44,159 bases of DNA from Mucilaginibacter sp. (GTDB lineage: Bacteria > Bacteroidota > Bacteroidia > Sphingobacteriales > Sphingobacteriaceae). The notes beneath the pieces are model-generated. The model did no database searches, was not told the DNA's origin, and saw only the letters and a list, made by a program, of their open reading frames with translations. The translations under genes and the position numbers were made by a program. This document shows, one piece after another, positions 9,058 to 17,404 of the stretch. Each line of letters opens with the position of its first letter. The stretch's first letter is position 1. The stretch is taken from NCBI GenBank assembly GCA_028287865.1, contig JAQBOU010000183.1, positions 1-44,159 of the forward strand, written 5' to 3'.

Positions 9058-10089
9058 TTAGCTTATAAATTTAATTAAACTACCAGCAATTGTTTCAGGA
9101 GGGATATTATATAAGCATGCGTAATCTTTACGAAAGCACGGTTTGTTGCCATAAATTGAACATGGCCTGCACTCAATATCATCTGCAACTATGTTGTTTT
9201 CTGATTGGCCATACCCTAAAAAGCCGGCGTAATGATGTGTAGCGCCCCAAACGGATATTACCGGGATCCCTTCAAGTGAAGCAAGGTGCATGCCTGCCGA
9301 ATCCATGCTCATCATCACATCCAGCTGGCTGATAAGATTAAGCTCTTGTTCCATTGACAGGCGCCTTACCATCGAAATGACCGTTTTGTATTTTTTCTGC
9401 CACTGCAGGCAAATTTCCTCTTCAAGCAGGCTGCCTCCGAAAAGGAATATCGTAACATTTTGGTAATCCAGCAATTTAATAACCTCTTCAGTTTTATCAA
9501 GCGGATAAATTTTGCCTTTGTGCTTTGCAAAAGGAGCTATACCAATCCACTGATTTTTTTTTTCACCAATCATCGCTTTAACTTCATCTGTTAAAATCTG
9601 CGTCTTTTTTAATAATTGATGATTAAGATTAACCGGAACTCCCAATTTTCTAAATACGTCCGCATAGCGTTCGGTAGTTAACTTGAGCGGTTTTAATACT
9701 TTTCCCGGAAACCTGGTTAAAAGTTTTTTTTCTGCCCGGCCCTTATCAATACAGCTATAAATTAACCCGGATAGCCTAAAGAGCTTTCTTAGTAGTTTGG
9801 TTCGTAAATTATCGTGAAGATCAGCCAGCGCGTAATACCTGGCCTTCTTTTTAAGGGAGCGGAATAATTTTATAAGGCCAGGTAGTCCTTTAAATTGATA
9901 GTTTAGGTCGGCAGGATAAAAAGTAAGGCGGGAGATGTTGTTGAAAAATGCAGCAAATTCAGGTCTTGAAACATAAGTGATCTTTATATCCGGATTTTGA
10001 TCAAGAAGGGCTTTTACAACAGGAACTGTCATGGCTACATCACCCATGGCCGAAAAACGAATAACCAGTATGTGTTTTAAATGCGGCAT
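9058..10089 (-). CDS. GT9 glycosyltransferase (LPS heptosyltransferase-like)
   Basis: A 343-residue GT-B enzyme of family 9. The N-terminal VIRFSAMGDVAMTVPV is the family's opening glycine loop, and the C-terminal half carries the donor-binding block DSAGMHLASLEGIPVISVWG. It should transfer heptose (or a related sugar) from ADP-heptose to the LPS inner core at the cytoplasmic membrane. Its start codon shares one base with the stop of the DUF4254 gene (TAATG), so the two are translationally coupled, and they end the heptose operon. Cysteines near the C-terminus (ECRPCSIYGNKPC) resemble a feature seen in many Bacteroidetes members. Which acceptor it uses cannot be said. Confidence 0.88.
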   Translation of the reverse strand: MPHLKHILVIRFSAMGDVAMTVPVVKALLDQNPDIKITYVSRPEFAAFFNNISRLTFYPADLNYQFKGLPGLIKLFRSLKKKARYYALADLHDNLRTKLLRKLFRLSGLIYSCIDKGRAEKKLLTRFPGKVLKPLKLTTERYADVFRKLGVPVNLNHQLLKKTQILTDEVKAMIGEKKNQWIGIAPFAKHKGKIYPLDKTEEVIKLLDYQNVTIFLFGGSLLEEEICLQWQKKYKTVISMVRRLSMEQELNLISQLDVMMSMDSAGMHLASLEGIPVISVWGATHHYAGFLGYGQSENNIVADDIECRPCSIYGNKPCFRKDYACLYNIPPETIAGSLIKFIS

Positions 10090-10694
10090 TATTTTTTGCT
10101 ATTGTACAAAACGGGATTCAAATCCGGGTCGTTATACATTTTCATCTGGCGATATACTTTCATGTATTTTTTACCTTTTTGTATATCGTCCATTAACTCA
10201 TCAATTGCCAATGAAAGATCAGTTTTTTGCTGTTGCAGAACATTCAATTTTGCCTTGCATTGATTTAAATGCTGCTCATTAATATTTATCCTTATGGTTT
10301 CTTCGTACATATGATAAATTTTCAGAGCCAGGATAGAAAGTCGGTCAATAGCCCATGCCGGGCTTTCTGTATTAATACGCGCCGAGGGTAACGGCTTTAA
10401 ATCCTTGTACTTTTCCAAAAAGTAACTGTCAATTACTTCAACAATATCTGTACGTTCCTGGTTAGAGCTATCAATGCGGCGTTTCCATATCAGCGCTTTA
10501 GCCGGATCGATAGCGGGATTACGCACTTCGTCTTCCATATGCCATTGTGCTGTATCTATCCAGCATTTAGTATATAGCAAGTTTTCAAAGGAGCCTGCTT
10601 CGTAAGGGTTTTCACAGGCTTTATCAATGTCATTATATAAATGATAATTTTTTATAGCCAATTCAAAAACCTGGTTACAGTGATTACTGATCAT
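10089..10694 (-). CDS. DUF4254 family protein
   Basis: A 201-residue all-helical, soluble protein that I assign to DUF4254 from its overall pattern: an N-terminal asparagine/histidine-rich helix, a conserved QWHMEDEVR segment (around 50-58), WKRRIDSSNQ-RT (70-82) and a long central helix. No catalytic function is established for the family. In Bacteroidetes it is typically found next to GT9 heptosyltransferases and ADP-heptose genes, as here, where it sits four bases after rfaE2 and overlaps the GT9 start. A role in LPS core assembly is the natural inference. Repeated His, Glu and Asp in helices (HMEDE, SNQER) could bind metal, but this is conjecture. Confidence 0.8.
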   Translation of the reverse strand: MISNHCNQVFELAIKNYHLYNDIDKACENPYEAGSFENLLYTKCWIDTAQWHMEDEVRNPAIDPAKALIWKRRIDSSNQERTDIVEVIDSYFLEKYKDLKPLPSARINTESPAWAIDRLSILALKIYHMYEETIRININEQHLNQCKAKLNVLQQQKTDLSLAIDELMDDIQKGKKYMKVYRQMKMYNDPDLNPVLYNSKK

Positions 10695-10698
10695 CTTG

Positions 10699-11199
10699 CT
10701 AACTTCTTGCTTTAATTTTGTTTATAATTGAGGTTGATGAATATCCCTCAACAAAGTTAATGGTTTTAACTTCACCGCCGTTTGCAATCACTTCCTTGGC
10801 CCCCACAATATCATCCACTGAATAATCAGCACCTTTTACTAATATATCAGGCAATAACGCAGTTATGATATTAAATGGTGTGTCTTCTTCAAAAATCGTT
10901 ATGCCATCCACAAAAAAAAGTGCTGCCAATAGTGCAGCCCGGCTATTCTGATCATTTACAGGGCGATCATCACCCTTTATACGTTTTACAGAACTATCTG
11001 AATTTAAACCTATAATCAGCTTATCTCCTAGCTCTGCCGCTTGTGCCATATAGGTAATATGCCCAATGTGCAGCAGATCAAAAACACCGTTGGTAAAAAC
11101 CACCTTTTTACCGTCTGACTGCCATTGGACAACCAGGTTTTTAAGCGATACAAGATCTGATATTTTATTTAACAGTGTTCTTTCTATGTCGTCTCTCAT
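10699..11199 (-). CDS. rfaE2: D-glycero-beta-D-manno-heptose 1-phosphate adenylyltransferase
   Basis: A 166-residue nucleotidyltransferase with the HxGH motif in TNGVFDLLHIGH (HIGH at 44-47), GDDRPVN (77-82 region), LPDILVKGADY and EGYSSTSII (151-159), which replaces the usual C-terminal ISSTxIR motif. It activates heptose 1-phosphate with ATP to give ADP-heptose. In enterobacteria this is the C-terminal half of HldE; here kinase and adenylyltransferase are separate genes, with gmhA between them. It is 30 bases downstream of gmhA and 4 bases upstream of the DUF4254 gene, so clearly in one transcript. Length matches stand-alone members. Confidence 0.93.
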   Translation of the reverse strand: MRDDIERTLLNKISDLVSLKNLVVQWQSDGKKVVFTNGVFDLLHIGHITYMAQAAELGDKLIIGLNSDSSVKRIKGDDRPVNDQNSRAALLAALFFVDGITIFEEDTPFNIITALLPDILVKGADYSVDDIVGAKEVIANGGEVKTINFVEGYSSTSIINKIKARS

Positions 11200-11229
11200 G
11201 GATTATTTTAGACTTGATTAATCTATTAA

Positions 11230-11784
11230 TTAAAATAGGTCGTCTACGGCTTTGCAAAGTATATGCCCAATAAGAATATGCATTTCTTGTATCCTGGCGG
11301 TAACTTGCGAAGGTATAATAATGTTCAAATCGCAAAGCCCGTTCATTTTACCGCCCTCCCGGCCAGAAAGACCCAGGGTTTTACAATTAATCTTTTTAGC
11401 CGCCTGGAATGCGTTTAGTATTCCCTGGCTATTGCCACTGGTAGAGATCCCGATAAATAGGTCTCCTGGTTGTGCCAAGGCTTCCACCTGCCTCGAAAAT
11501 ACATGATCATACCCATAATCATTAGCAATGGCTGTTAAAGCAGAGGTATCAACCGTTAACGCTATGCCCGGTAATGCTTTGCGTTCTTTAACAAAGCGGC
11601 CGCATAATTCGGCAGCAATGTGCTGTGCATCTGCAGCGCTTCCGCCATTGCCTGCCAGTAAAACTTTGTTTCCGGCCTTTATAACCGAAGTAATCATTTT
11701 GCATCCGGCTTCAATATCGTCAGTAAGCAAATTAATTACTTTTTCTATTAATTGCTGATGATCGTTAAGTTCTTCAATAACCAT
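11230..11784 (-). CDS. gmhA: Phosphoheptose isomerase (SIS domain)
   Basis: A 184-residue single SIS-domain protein. GNGGSAADAQH (45-55) binds the sugar phosphate, STSGNS (114-119) is the second phosphate loop, and E59 and H174 correspond to the catalytic pair of GmhA. It converts sedoheptulose 7-phosphate into heptose 7-phosphate, the first step toward ADP-heptose. It lies between rfaE1 (24 bases upstream) and rfaE2 (30 bases downstream) on the same strand. A DiaA-type SIS protein has similar motifs, but the gene context decides for GmhA. Confidence 0.92.
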   Translation of the reverse strand: MVIEELNDHQQLIEKVINLLTDDIEAGCKMITSVIKAGNKVLLAGNGGSAADAQHIAAELCGRFVKERKALPGIALTVDTSALTAIANDYGYDHVFSRQVEALAQPGDLFIGISTSGNSQGILNAFQAAKKINCKTLGLSGREGGKMNGLCDLNIIIPSQVTARIQEMHILIGHILCKAVDDLF

Positions 11785-11808
11785 TATTGTAATTAAGAGA
11801 TTAGATTA

Positions 11809-12813
11809 TTAGCGGTTAGATAATAAATTGTTCATCTTATCATTTTCCATATCACTTAAGATTTCTTCAATGGTGGTATTCGCGCTGCCTACGCGTCTTA
11901 TTACTATGGCAGCAGCATGATTTGCCAGTTCACATGCGTCCTCAACTGCAAAGCCTAACGCAATAAAATAAGCTATTGTAGCAATCACTGTATCTCCGGC
12001 TCCGGTAACATCAAAAACCTCCGTTGCTTTTACGGGTAGCAGTTTGCTGCTTTCCTTAGTTAAAATGGCCATCCCTTCTTCTGACAATGTAACTATTAAA
12101 AATTCTGTTTCAGTTTGCTCAAAAATAGTTTTTGCTGCGATTTCCAAATCCCCAATATTGCTTATTTTTTCCACTTTAGCGGCATCTGCAAGCTCTTTCC
12201 GGTTGGGTTTTATAAGATAAGCTCCTTTATATTTTTCATAACTTAATCCCTTAGGATCAATGATTACTTTCTTTTGATGTTCATTTGCTATCTTTATGAT
12301 GTGTTGAGTTAAGCCTAACGTAAATAACCCCTTATTATAATCTGATAATAAAATAATATCAACATCATTGATATAGGTAATTAACTTATCTGTTAACTCA
12401 TCCTCTAATTTTTTTGAAATCGCATCTGTTACTTCTCTGTCTACTCTAACCAATTGGTGGTTTCCCGCTAATATACGCGTTTTAATGGTGGTTGTCCGGC
12501 TATTATCTTTAATGATCGCATTGGTTTTAACACCCTCATTTTCCAGGAGTTCAATTAATTGAATACCCTGCGTATCATTTCCAATTATCCCTGCAACAGT
12601 TACCTTAGCGCCAAGAGAAACCAGGTTTTGCACAACATTACCGGCACCTCCCAGGGTGGTGGACTCAGTTTTAATATTTACTATTGGCACCGGTGCTTCC
12701 GGTGAAAGCCTGGTTGCACTCCCCCATATATAATGGTCAATCATTAAGTCGCCGATCACCAGTACTGAAGGCTTTTTTTCAGATGATTGAATTGATCGTA
12801 CTTTATTAATCAT
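11809..12813 (-). CDS. rfaE1: D-glycero-beta-D-manno-heptose-7-phosphate kinase
   Basis: A 334-residue PfkB-family sugar kinase. GDLMIDHYIWG (21-31) and GGAGNV (55-60) form the sugar site, and DVTGAGDTV (268-276) is the anion-hole motif with catalytic D274. It phosphorylates heptose 7-phosphate at position 1. This is the N-terminal half of fused HldE as a stand-alone protein of usual size. It begins 10 bases after the stop of the polX-like gene, so both are probably co-transcribed. The next enzyme, the GmhB phosphatase, is not in the window. Confidence 0.92.
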   Translation of the reverse strand: MINKVRSIQSSEKKPSVLVIGDLMIDHYIWGSATRLSPEAPVPIVNIKTESTTLGGAGNVVQNLVSLGAKVTVAGIIGNDTQGIQLIELLENEGVKTNAIIKDNSRTTTIKTRILAGNHQLVRVDREVTDAISKKLEDELTDKLITYINDVDIILLSDYNKGLFTLGLTQHIIKIANEHQKKVIIDPKGLSYEKYKGAYLIKPNRKELADAAKVEKISNIGDLEIAAKTIFEQTETEFLIVTLSEEGMAILTKESSKLLPVKATEVFDVTGAGDTVIATIAYFIALGFAVEDACELANHAAAIVIRRVGSANTTIEEILSDMENDKMNNLLSNR

Positions 12814-12823
12814 ATCGATTTAA

Positions 12824-14503
12824 TTATTTAGCCTGTTTTTTTAAAGTAAAAAAATCATTAATTTCTTGCAATGATAACGCATTCAGGCATCTTTCCTTAT
12901 ATAAACCGCCTTTACGCGCAATTAATAATCCAAAGCGGGTATCCAGGAAGCCTTCATTACGGTGAGCATCAGGATTAATTGACAGCCAAACACCCCTGTC
13001 AAGTGCGTATTGGTGCCAACGCCAATCCATATCTAACCTCAGCGGGTTAGCATTTATTTCTATTACTACCTTATTGGCCGCGCAGGCATCAATCACTTTT
13101 TTATAATTGATAGGATAGCCGTTGCGACTTAATAATAATCTCCCGGTTGGATGTCCTATGATGGTGGTAAACGGATTTTCAATAGCTTTTATCAGGCGTG
13201 AAGTCGCTTTTTCTTCATCCATTTTGAGTATGGAATGTACCGAGGCAACAATAAAATCAAATTTTTTCAATATTTCATCAGGGTAATCAAGCGAGCCATC
13301 ATACAGTATGTCTGATTCAATACCTTTAAAAATATGAAAGCCGTTTAGTTTTTTATTCAGGTGATCAATTTCTTCCTGCTGTTGTAATACCCGTTCAATA
13401 CTAAGTCCTTTCGCATAAAATGCGCTTTTGCTATGATCGCACATACCAAGATATTGCAGCTTTAACTCATCACGGCAATATAAAGCCATTTCTTCAACAG
13501 TATTTATCCCGTCGCTCCAGGTGCTGTGATTATGTAGGGTCCCTTTAAGATCATGATGGGTGATTAATTGAGGTAACGTGTTTTTTTCAGCCCTTTCGAT
13601 AAATACCATACCCTCGCGTAGTTCAGGCTGAATAAATTCCATGCCTGCCTTTTTGTAAATCAGGTCTTCACTTATTGGCTGATCTATGGTATCAGCGGTC
13701 CTGCTTAAAACTTCCTTAACATGCTCATTGTCGCCCGTCTGGATAAATAATTCCTGGTAATAATATCGTTTCTCAATGCATACAATGCTAACCTGCAAAC
13801 CATTGTGTAATTTGCCCACGATATGATTCCCTTCAGCTTTTAAATCCTCCAGAATATCTGATTGCAGAAGTGTATTAAAGGCCATCTCCTCTTCGCGGCT
13901 CCCCAAAACGATAACCAGTTTGGTAATGATTTCACAACAGCGGCGAAACTCACCTGCACAGTCTATCAATCCATTCGGGAAAATACTTTTTAGTTGATCA
14001 ATAAGTTGGTTTACTTCAGGCTCAATATGGGCATATAAAAACTTACCATTGCTTGCCATGGCAAATTCAATGGCTTTACCGATGTCTTCCTGCGTTTTTA
14101 AACCGAACCCTTTCGCTTCAACCAGCCGGTTCTCGTTACAGGCATAAAACAATTCACCTATATTTTCAATTCCCAGTTCCCGCCAAATGACGGCTACTTT
14201 TTTAGGGCCAATGCCTTTAATGCCCATCATTTCAATAACTCCCTGAGGTGTTTTTTCAAGCAGTTCTTCCAGCTCAGTCATGGTGCCGGTTTGCAGCAAC
14301 TCGGTAATTTTAGAAGCTGTACTTTTACCTATGCCATCAATTTTTTCAAGCTCTTCTGTTGTTTTAGTTTTAACGGGAAAAGGCAGCTTATCCACTTTAA
14401 AAGCCGCATTTGCCATTGATTTTACCTTAAAAGAATTTACCTCGTGCAGTTCCATTAATTGGGACAATAAGCGAAGTTTTCGTGCTATGGGTTTGTTTTC
14501 CAT
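12824..14503 (-). CDS. polX: PolX-type protein: helix-hairpin-helix, degenerate polymerase domain, intact PHP nuclease domain
   Basis: A 559-residue protein in PolX order: an N-terminal 8-kDa/HhH part (IDGIGKSTA 55-63, IKGIGPKKV 95-103), a family X polymerase palm, and a C-terminal PHP domain. The palm looks dead. Where active enzymes have AGSxRR...GDxD, this has AGEFRR (183-188) and TKLV (194-197), so both aspartates are replaced by K195 and V197. The third (VDLR type) is S239. The PHP metal ligands are kept: HNH (324-326), D331, CDH (355-357), E396, H423, H451 and PDAH (511-514). It therefore probably works as a 3'-5' exonuclease or AP-site/phosphatase enzyme in DNA repair. Non-canonical PolX exonucleases are known from other bacteria. 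It is the first gene of the heptose operon, an odd pairing. Confidence 0.88.
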   Translation of the reverse strand: MENKPIARKLRLLSQLMELHEVNSFKVKSMANAAFKVDKLPFPVKTKTTEELEKIDGIGKSTASKITELLQTGTMTELEELLEKTPQGVIEMMGIKGIGPKKVAVIWRELGIENIGELFYACNENRLVEAKGFGLKTQEDIGKAIEFAMASNGKFLYAHIEPEVNQLIDQLKSIFPNGLIDCAGEFRRCCEIITKLVIVLGSREEEMAFNTLLQSDILEDLKAEGNHIVGKLHNGLQVSIVCIEKRYYYQELFIQTGDNEHVKEVLSRTADTIDQPISEDLIYKKAGMEFIQPELREGMVFIERAEKNTLPQLITHHDLKGTLHNHSTWSDGINTVEEMALYCRDELKLQYLGMCDHSKSAFYAKGLSIERVLQQQEEIDHLNKKLNGFHIFKGIESDILYDGSLDYPDEILKKFDFIVASVHSILKMDEEKATSRLIKAIENPFTTIIGHPTGRLLLSRNGYPINYKKVIDACAANKVVIEINANPLRLDMDWRWHQYALDRGVWLSINPDAHRNEGFLDTRFGLLIARKGGLYKERCLNALSLQEINDFFTLKKQAK

Positions 14504-14589
14504 ATTTAGATTGAAAGGTGTAAAAATACGAAAGCAGGATGTAACGGGAGATGTTTTGTTAAATGATATTTTAAATTAGATAAAAATTA

Positions 14590-14619
14590 AAAGCCATCCT
14601 TAAATTGAGGGATGGCTTT
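14590..14619 (-). terminator. Terminator of sppA
   Basis: A perfect 10-pair stem (AAAGCCATCC with GGATGGCTTT, 14590-14599 and 14610-14619). On the minus strand it is followed by a T-rich tail (CTTTTAATTTTTATC). It lies 21 bases beyond the sppA stop and separates sppA from the polX-heptose operon. Confidence 0.75.
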
Positions 14620-14639
14620 CCAATAAAATGTATTTTAAA

Positions 14640-16409
14640 CTAATTAATTGAAATATCATAAGGTAACCTTGCCTGCGGGGTGCGCATCATTTGGGTTACA
14701 CCTTTTATTTGTTCGTAGTATTTAAAATTATCGCCGAGCTCCGATTTTACAAAATGTGCTTTTATTTCGGCGCTCATATTTAAGCCAAACTTGTTTAAAA
14801 AGCTTTTTTGCTCAGGGTAGGAGACCAGTTTATAGTTTTTTAGTTTAGCCATCTTTGCAGCTGATGTTACAGCATCATTTATATTGCCTAAACGGTCAAC
14901 CAATCCTATTTTTAAAGCCTGTGTGCCTGTCCAAACGCGGCCCTGTCCAATGCTGTTGATAAAAGCCTGCGTTTTATGCCTGCCGGTTGCCACAGCCTTT
15001 GTAAATTCATCATAGCCATGGTCCACCTGGTTTTGCAGTATACTTCTTTCTTCGGGAGTTAACGGCCTGCTTACCTCACCGAGGTCGGCATATTTACCTG
15101 TCTTTACGCCATCGAAAGTAATGCCCAGCTTGTCATTGAAAAACTTCTGCATATTTGGAAGAATTGCGAAAATTCCTATTGACCCGGTAATGGTATTAGG
15201 CTCGGCAATTATTGAATCAGCTGCGCACGAAATATAATATCCGCCTGATGCAGCATAGTCGCCCATGGAAACAATAATAGGTTTTACTTTTTTTGTCAGC
15301 ATTACTTCCCGCCATATCACATCTGATGCCAGCGAGCTTCCGCCTGGTGAATTCACACGTAAAACCACGGCTTTTACTTTATTATCCAGCCGTACCTGGC
15401 GTAACGCTTTGCTGACCCCTTCGGATCCGATATTGTTGTCATTGCCATCGCCGCCATTAATTTCGCCGGAGGCATATACAACTGCTATATGGTTTTTTGA
15501 TTCCTTTTTATCGTCAGCCCCTTTTTGATCTTCGCTTTTAGCATAGTCGCCCAGTTCAACGGTTTTTAGATCTTGTTTAGCATCAAGTCCGGTACGGCCC
15601 TTTAACTCATTTAAAATTTCATCTTTATATTTAAGGCCATCTACCAGTTTGTATTTCAGTGCATCTTCGGGATATCTGACCTTTAGCTCATTAGCATAAT
15701 TGAACAGGGAATCTTTATTGATGTTACGGCTTTTGCTGATACCGGTTAAAAAATGATCGTATAATGAACCCAGGTAGGAGGTAACTTGCAAACGGTTAGC
15801 ATCACTCATTTTAGTAAGGAAAAAGGGTTCAACGGCGCTTTTATAAGTGCCTACTTTTATAACCTGCACATCAATCCCTAATTTGTCAAGTGCTCCCTTT
15901 AAAAAGGTAACCTGTTGATTAAAGCCATGAAATAAAAATATGCCTTTGGGATTAACATAAACCTTATCGGCTACAGATGCCAGGTAATAAAAGCCCTGAC
16001 TGTAAATTTCGGCATAAGCGACAATGAATTTTCCGGATTTTTTAAAGTCGAGCAAGGCGTTACGTATTTCTTCTGAAGTTGCCTCGCCAGGGGTAACGTC
16101 GCTTTCGTTCAAAAATATACCTTTTATGTTATCGTCAGTTTTTGCCCTTTTGATATTTGCAAGGATATCGTTAAGTCCCATTGTTTTTTCGCCGTCGATA
16201 CCTAAAAAGCTCAAGCCAGACAAAGGATTGTTTGGTGTGCGCTCTGAAATAGGATAATTGAATGATATCTGCAAAACTGAATTTGAATCAACCACGGGCG
16301 TTTTATCACCACTGGCTGTGATTATTCCTATAATGACAAATACAAAAATGATGGTAATTAAAAGAACACCTACCATGCTGGCAAGTACAAATTTGAAGAA
16401 TTGTTTCAT
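14640..16409 (-). CDS. sppA: Signal peptide peptidase SppA (67K type)
   Basis: A 589-residue S49-family membrane peptidase with one N-terminal membrane segment (about 10-32) and two tandem ClpP-like domains. The catalytic lysine is K190 (GTYKSAVEPF) in the first domain and the serine is S388 (MGDYAASGGYY) in the second, as in E. coli SppA. RVNSPGGS (351-358) forms the oxyanion strand. It cleaves leftover signal peptides in the membrane. It starts 85 bases from the divergent folK gene, with a -7 box at 16436-16443, and ends at its own terminator. The length is that of the long bacterial form. Confidence 0.95.
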   Translation of the reverse strand: MKQFFKFVLASMVGVLLITIIFVFVIIGIITASGDKTPVVDSNSVLQISFNYPISERTPNNPLSGLSFLGIDGEKTMGLNDILANIKRAKTDDNIKGIFLNESDVTPGEATSEEIRNALLDFKKSGKFIVAYAEIYSQGFYYLASVADKVYVNPKGIFLFHGFNQQVTFLKGALDKLGIDVQVIKVGTYKSAVEPFFLTKMSDANRLQVTSYLGSLYDHFLTGISKSRNINKDSLFNYANELKVRYPEDALKYKLVDGLKYKDEILNELKGRTGLDAKQDLKTVELGDYAKSEDQKGADDKKESKNHIAVVYASGEINGGDGNDNNIGSEGVSKALRQVRLDNKVKAVVLRVNSPGGSSLASDVIWREVMLTKKVKPIIVSMGDYAASGGYYISCAADSIIAEPNTITGSIGIFAILPNMQKFFNDKLGITFDGVKTGKYADLGEVSRPLTPEERSILQNQVDHGYDEFTKAVATGRHKTQAFINSIGQGRVWTGTQALKIGLVDRLGNINDAVTSAAKMAKLKNYKLVSYPEQKSFLNKFGLNMSAEIKAHFVKSELGDNFKYYEQIKGVTQMMRTPQARLPYDISIN

Positions 16410-16435
16410 TAACTGCTATAAATCTTTTATCTATG

Positions 16436-16443
16436 CAAACTTA
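16436..16443 (-). promoter_or_regulatory. sppA: -7 box upstream of sppA (TAAGTTTG)
   Basis: Read on the minus strand this is TAAGTTTG, an exact match to the Bacteroidetes -7 consensus TAnnTTTG, 26 bases before the sppA ATG. That predicts a short leader of about 20 bases. No clear TTTG -33 element is seen at the usual distance. Confidence 0.5.
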
Positions 16444-16494
16444 GTAATTCAGTACGTTATTGTTAAGAGCATTGTACATAATATTTGTTACAAC

Positions 16495-16974
16495 ATGATT
16501 AATGTTTTTTTACTACTAGGCAGTAATCTTGGCGACCGGCGTTTGTTTATTAACCAGGCAATTAAACTGATAGCAGATGATATTGCCCCGGTATTAAAGG
16601 CTTCATCGTTATATGAAACCCAGGCCTGGGGTAAAAATGATGCCCCGGATTATCTTAACCAGGTAGTTGCTTTACAAACCGGTTTATCGCCGCAAAATGT
16701 TCTGGAGAGAATATTACACATAGAAAATATGCTGGGCAGGCGGCGGCAAGAAAAATGGGGCTCACGGACAATTGACATTGATATATTATTTTACGGACAG
16801 GAGATTGTTAATGAGCCGGCGCTACACATTCCACATCCTGAGTTGCATAAACGCAGGTTTACGTTAGAGCCTTTAGCAGAAATAGCACCTGAATTTGTAC
16901 ATCCGTTACTAAATAAAAATATTTTACAGATCAAAAGTGAACTAAAAGATGACTTGATCGTAAAAAAGTTATAA
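16495..16974 (+). CDS. folK: 2-amino-4-hydroxy-6-hydroxymethyldihydropteridine pyrophosphokinase
   Basis: A 159-residue HPPK. LLLGSNLGDR opens the protein, WGSRTIDIDILFYG carries the Mg-binding aspartates, and PHPELHKRRFTLEPL is the family's third conserved block. It transfers pyrophosphate from ATP to the pterin in folate synthesis. I chose the ATG at 16495 because the family starts two residues before the first beta strand. The open frame back to 16258 is antisense to sppA and has no homologous look. It is divergent from sppA and 24 bases ahead of the Hpt gene, which is probably co-transcribed. Confidence 0.93.
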   Translation: MINVFLLLGSNLGDRRLFINQAIKLIADDIAPVLKASSLYETQAWGKNDAPDYLNQVVALQTGLSPQNVLERILHIENMLGRRRQEKWGSRTIDIDILFYGQEIVNEPALHIPHPELHKRRFTLEPLAEIAPEFVHPLLNKNILQIKSELKDDLIVKKL

Positions 16975-16998
16975 TTTTGGAAAATAGTAAGCCTTCAT

Positions 16999-17376
16999 AT
17001 GTCACATATTTTGCCCGATCAGGATCTTGACCTTTCTTTCTTATACGAAATTGCCGATGGCAGTACAGAGTTTATTGTTGAATCTATCGACATGTTTCTG
17101 CATCACACACCAGAAATGTTAGAGACAATTACTACCGCTATTGCTGATAAAGATTGGACTGTTGCAGCTGGTGCTGCACATAAATTAAAGCCTAATCTTG
17201 GTTTTTTTGGTATGCCGATAAGTCAGGCAACCATTCAGGAGGTTGAACTAATGGCTAAGGCAGGCGCTCCTGATCCTGAACTATTGATTTCAAAGTTTAA
17301 TGAAGTAAAACAAATGGTTTCTGTCAATTTAGTTACACTGAAAAAAATAAGAGCAGAAAAGGAAGCTGAATTGTAA
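16999..17376 (+). CDS. Stand-alone histidine phosphotransfer (Hpt) protein
   Basis: A 125-residue helical protein with the Hpt signature AAHKLKPNLGFFGM, putting the phospho-accepting histidine at H61 inside a four-helix bundle. Hpt proteins relay phosphate between receiver domains in multistep phosphorelays. No kinase or regulator gene is adjacent, so the partner is unknown. The hybrid kinase at the end of this window has a receiver domain but no Hpt domain and could use one in trans, and SixA-type phosphatases can dephosphorylate Hpt proteins; both links are only possibilities. Its start is 24 bases after the folK stop, which suggests one transcript. Confidence 0.85.
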   Translation: MSHILPDQDLDLSFLYEIADGSTEFIVESIDMFLHHTPEMLETITTAIADKDWTVAAGAAHKLKPNLGFFGMPISQATIQEVELMAKAGAPDPELLISKFNEVKQMVSVNLVTLKKIRAEKEAEL

Positions 17377-17404
17377 ACAGTGATCAGAGATTTGAACTCT
17401 AATC

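Noticed and set aside
16258..16494. N-terminal extension of the folK frame
   Set aside because: It is antisense to the sppA start, has no family similarity and would put 79 residues before the first strand of HPPK. The ATG at 16495 fits.
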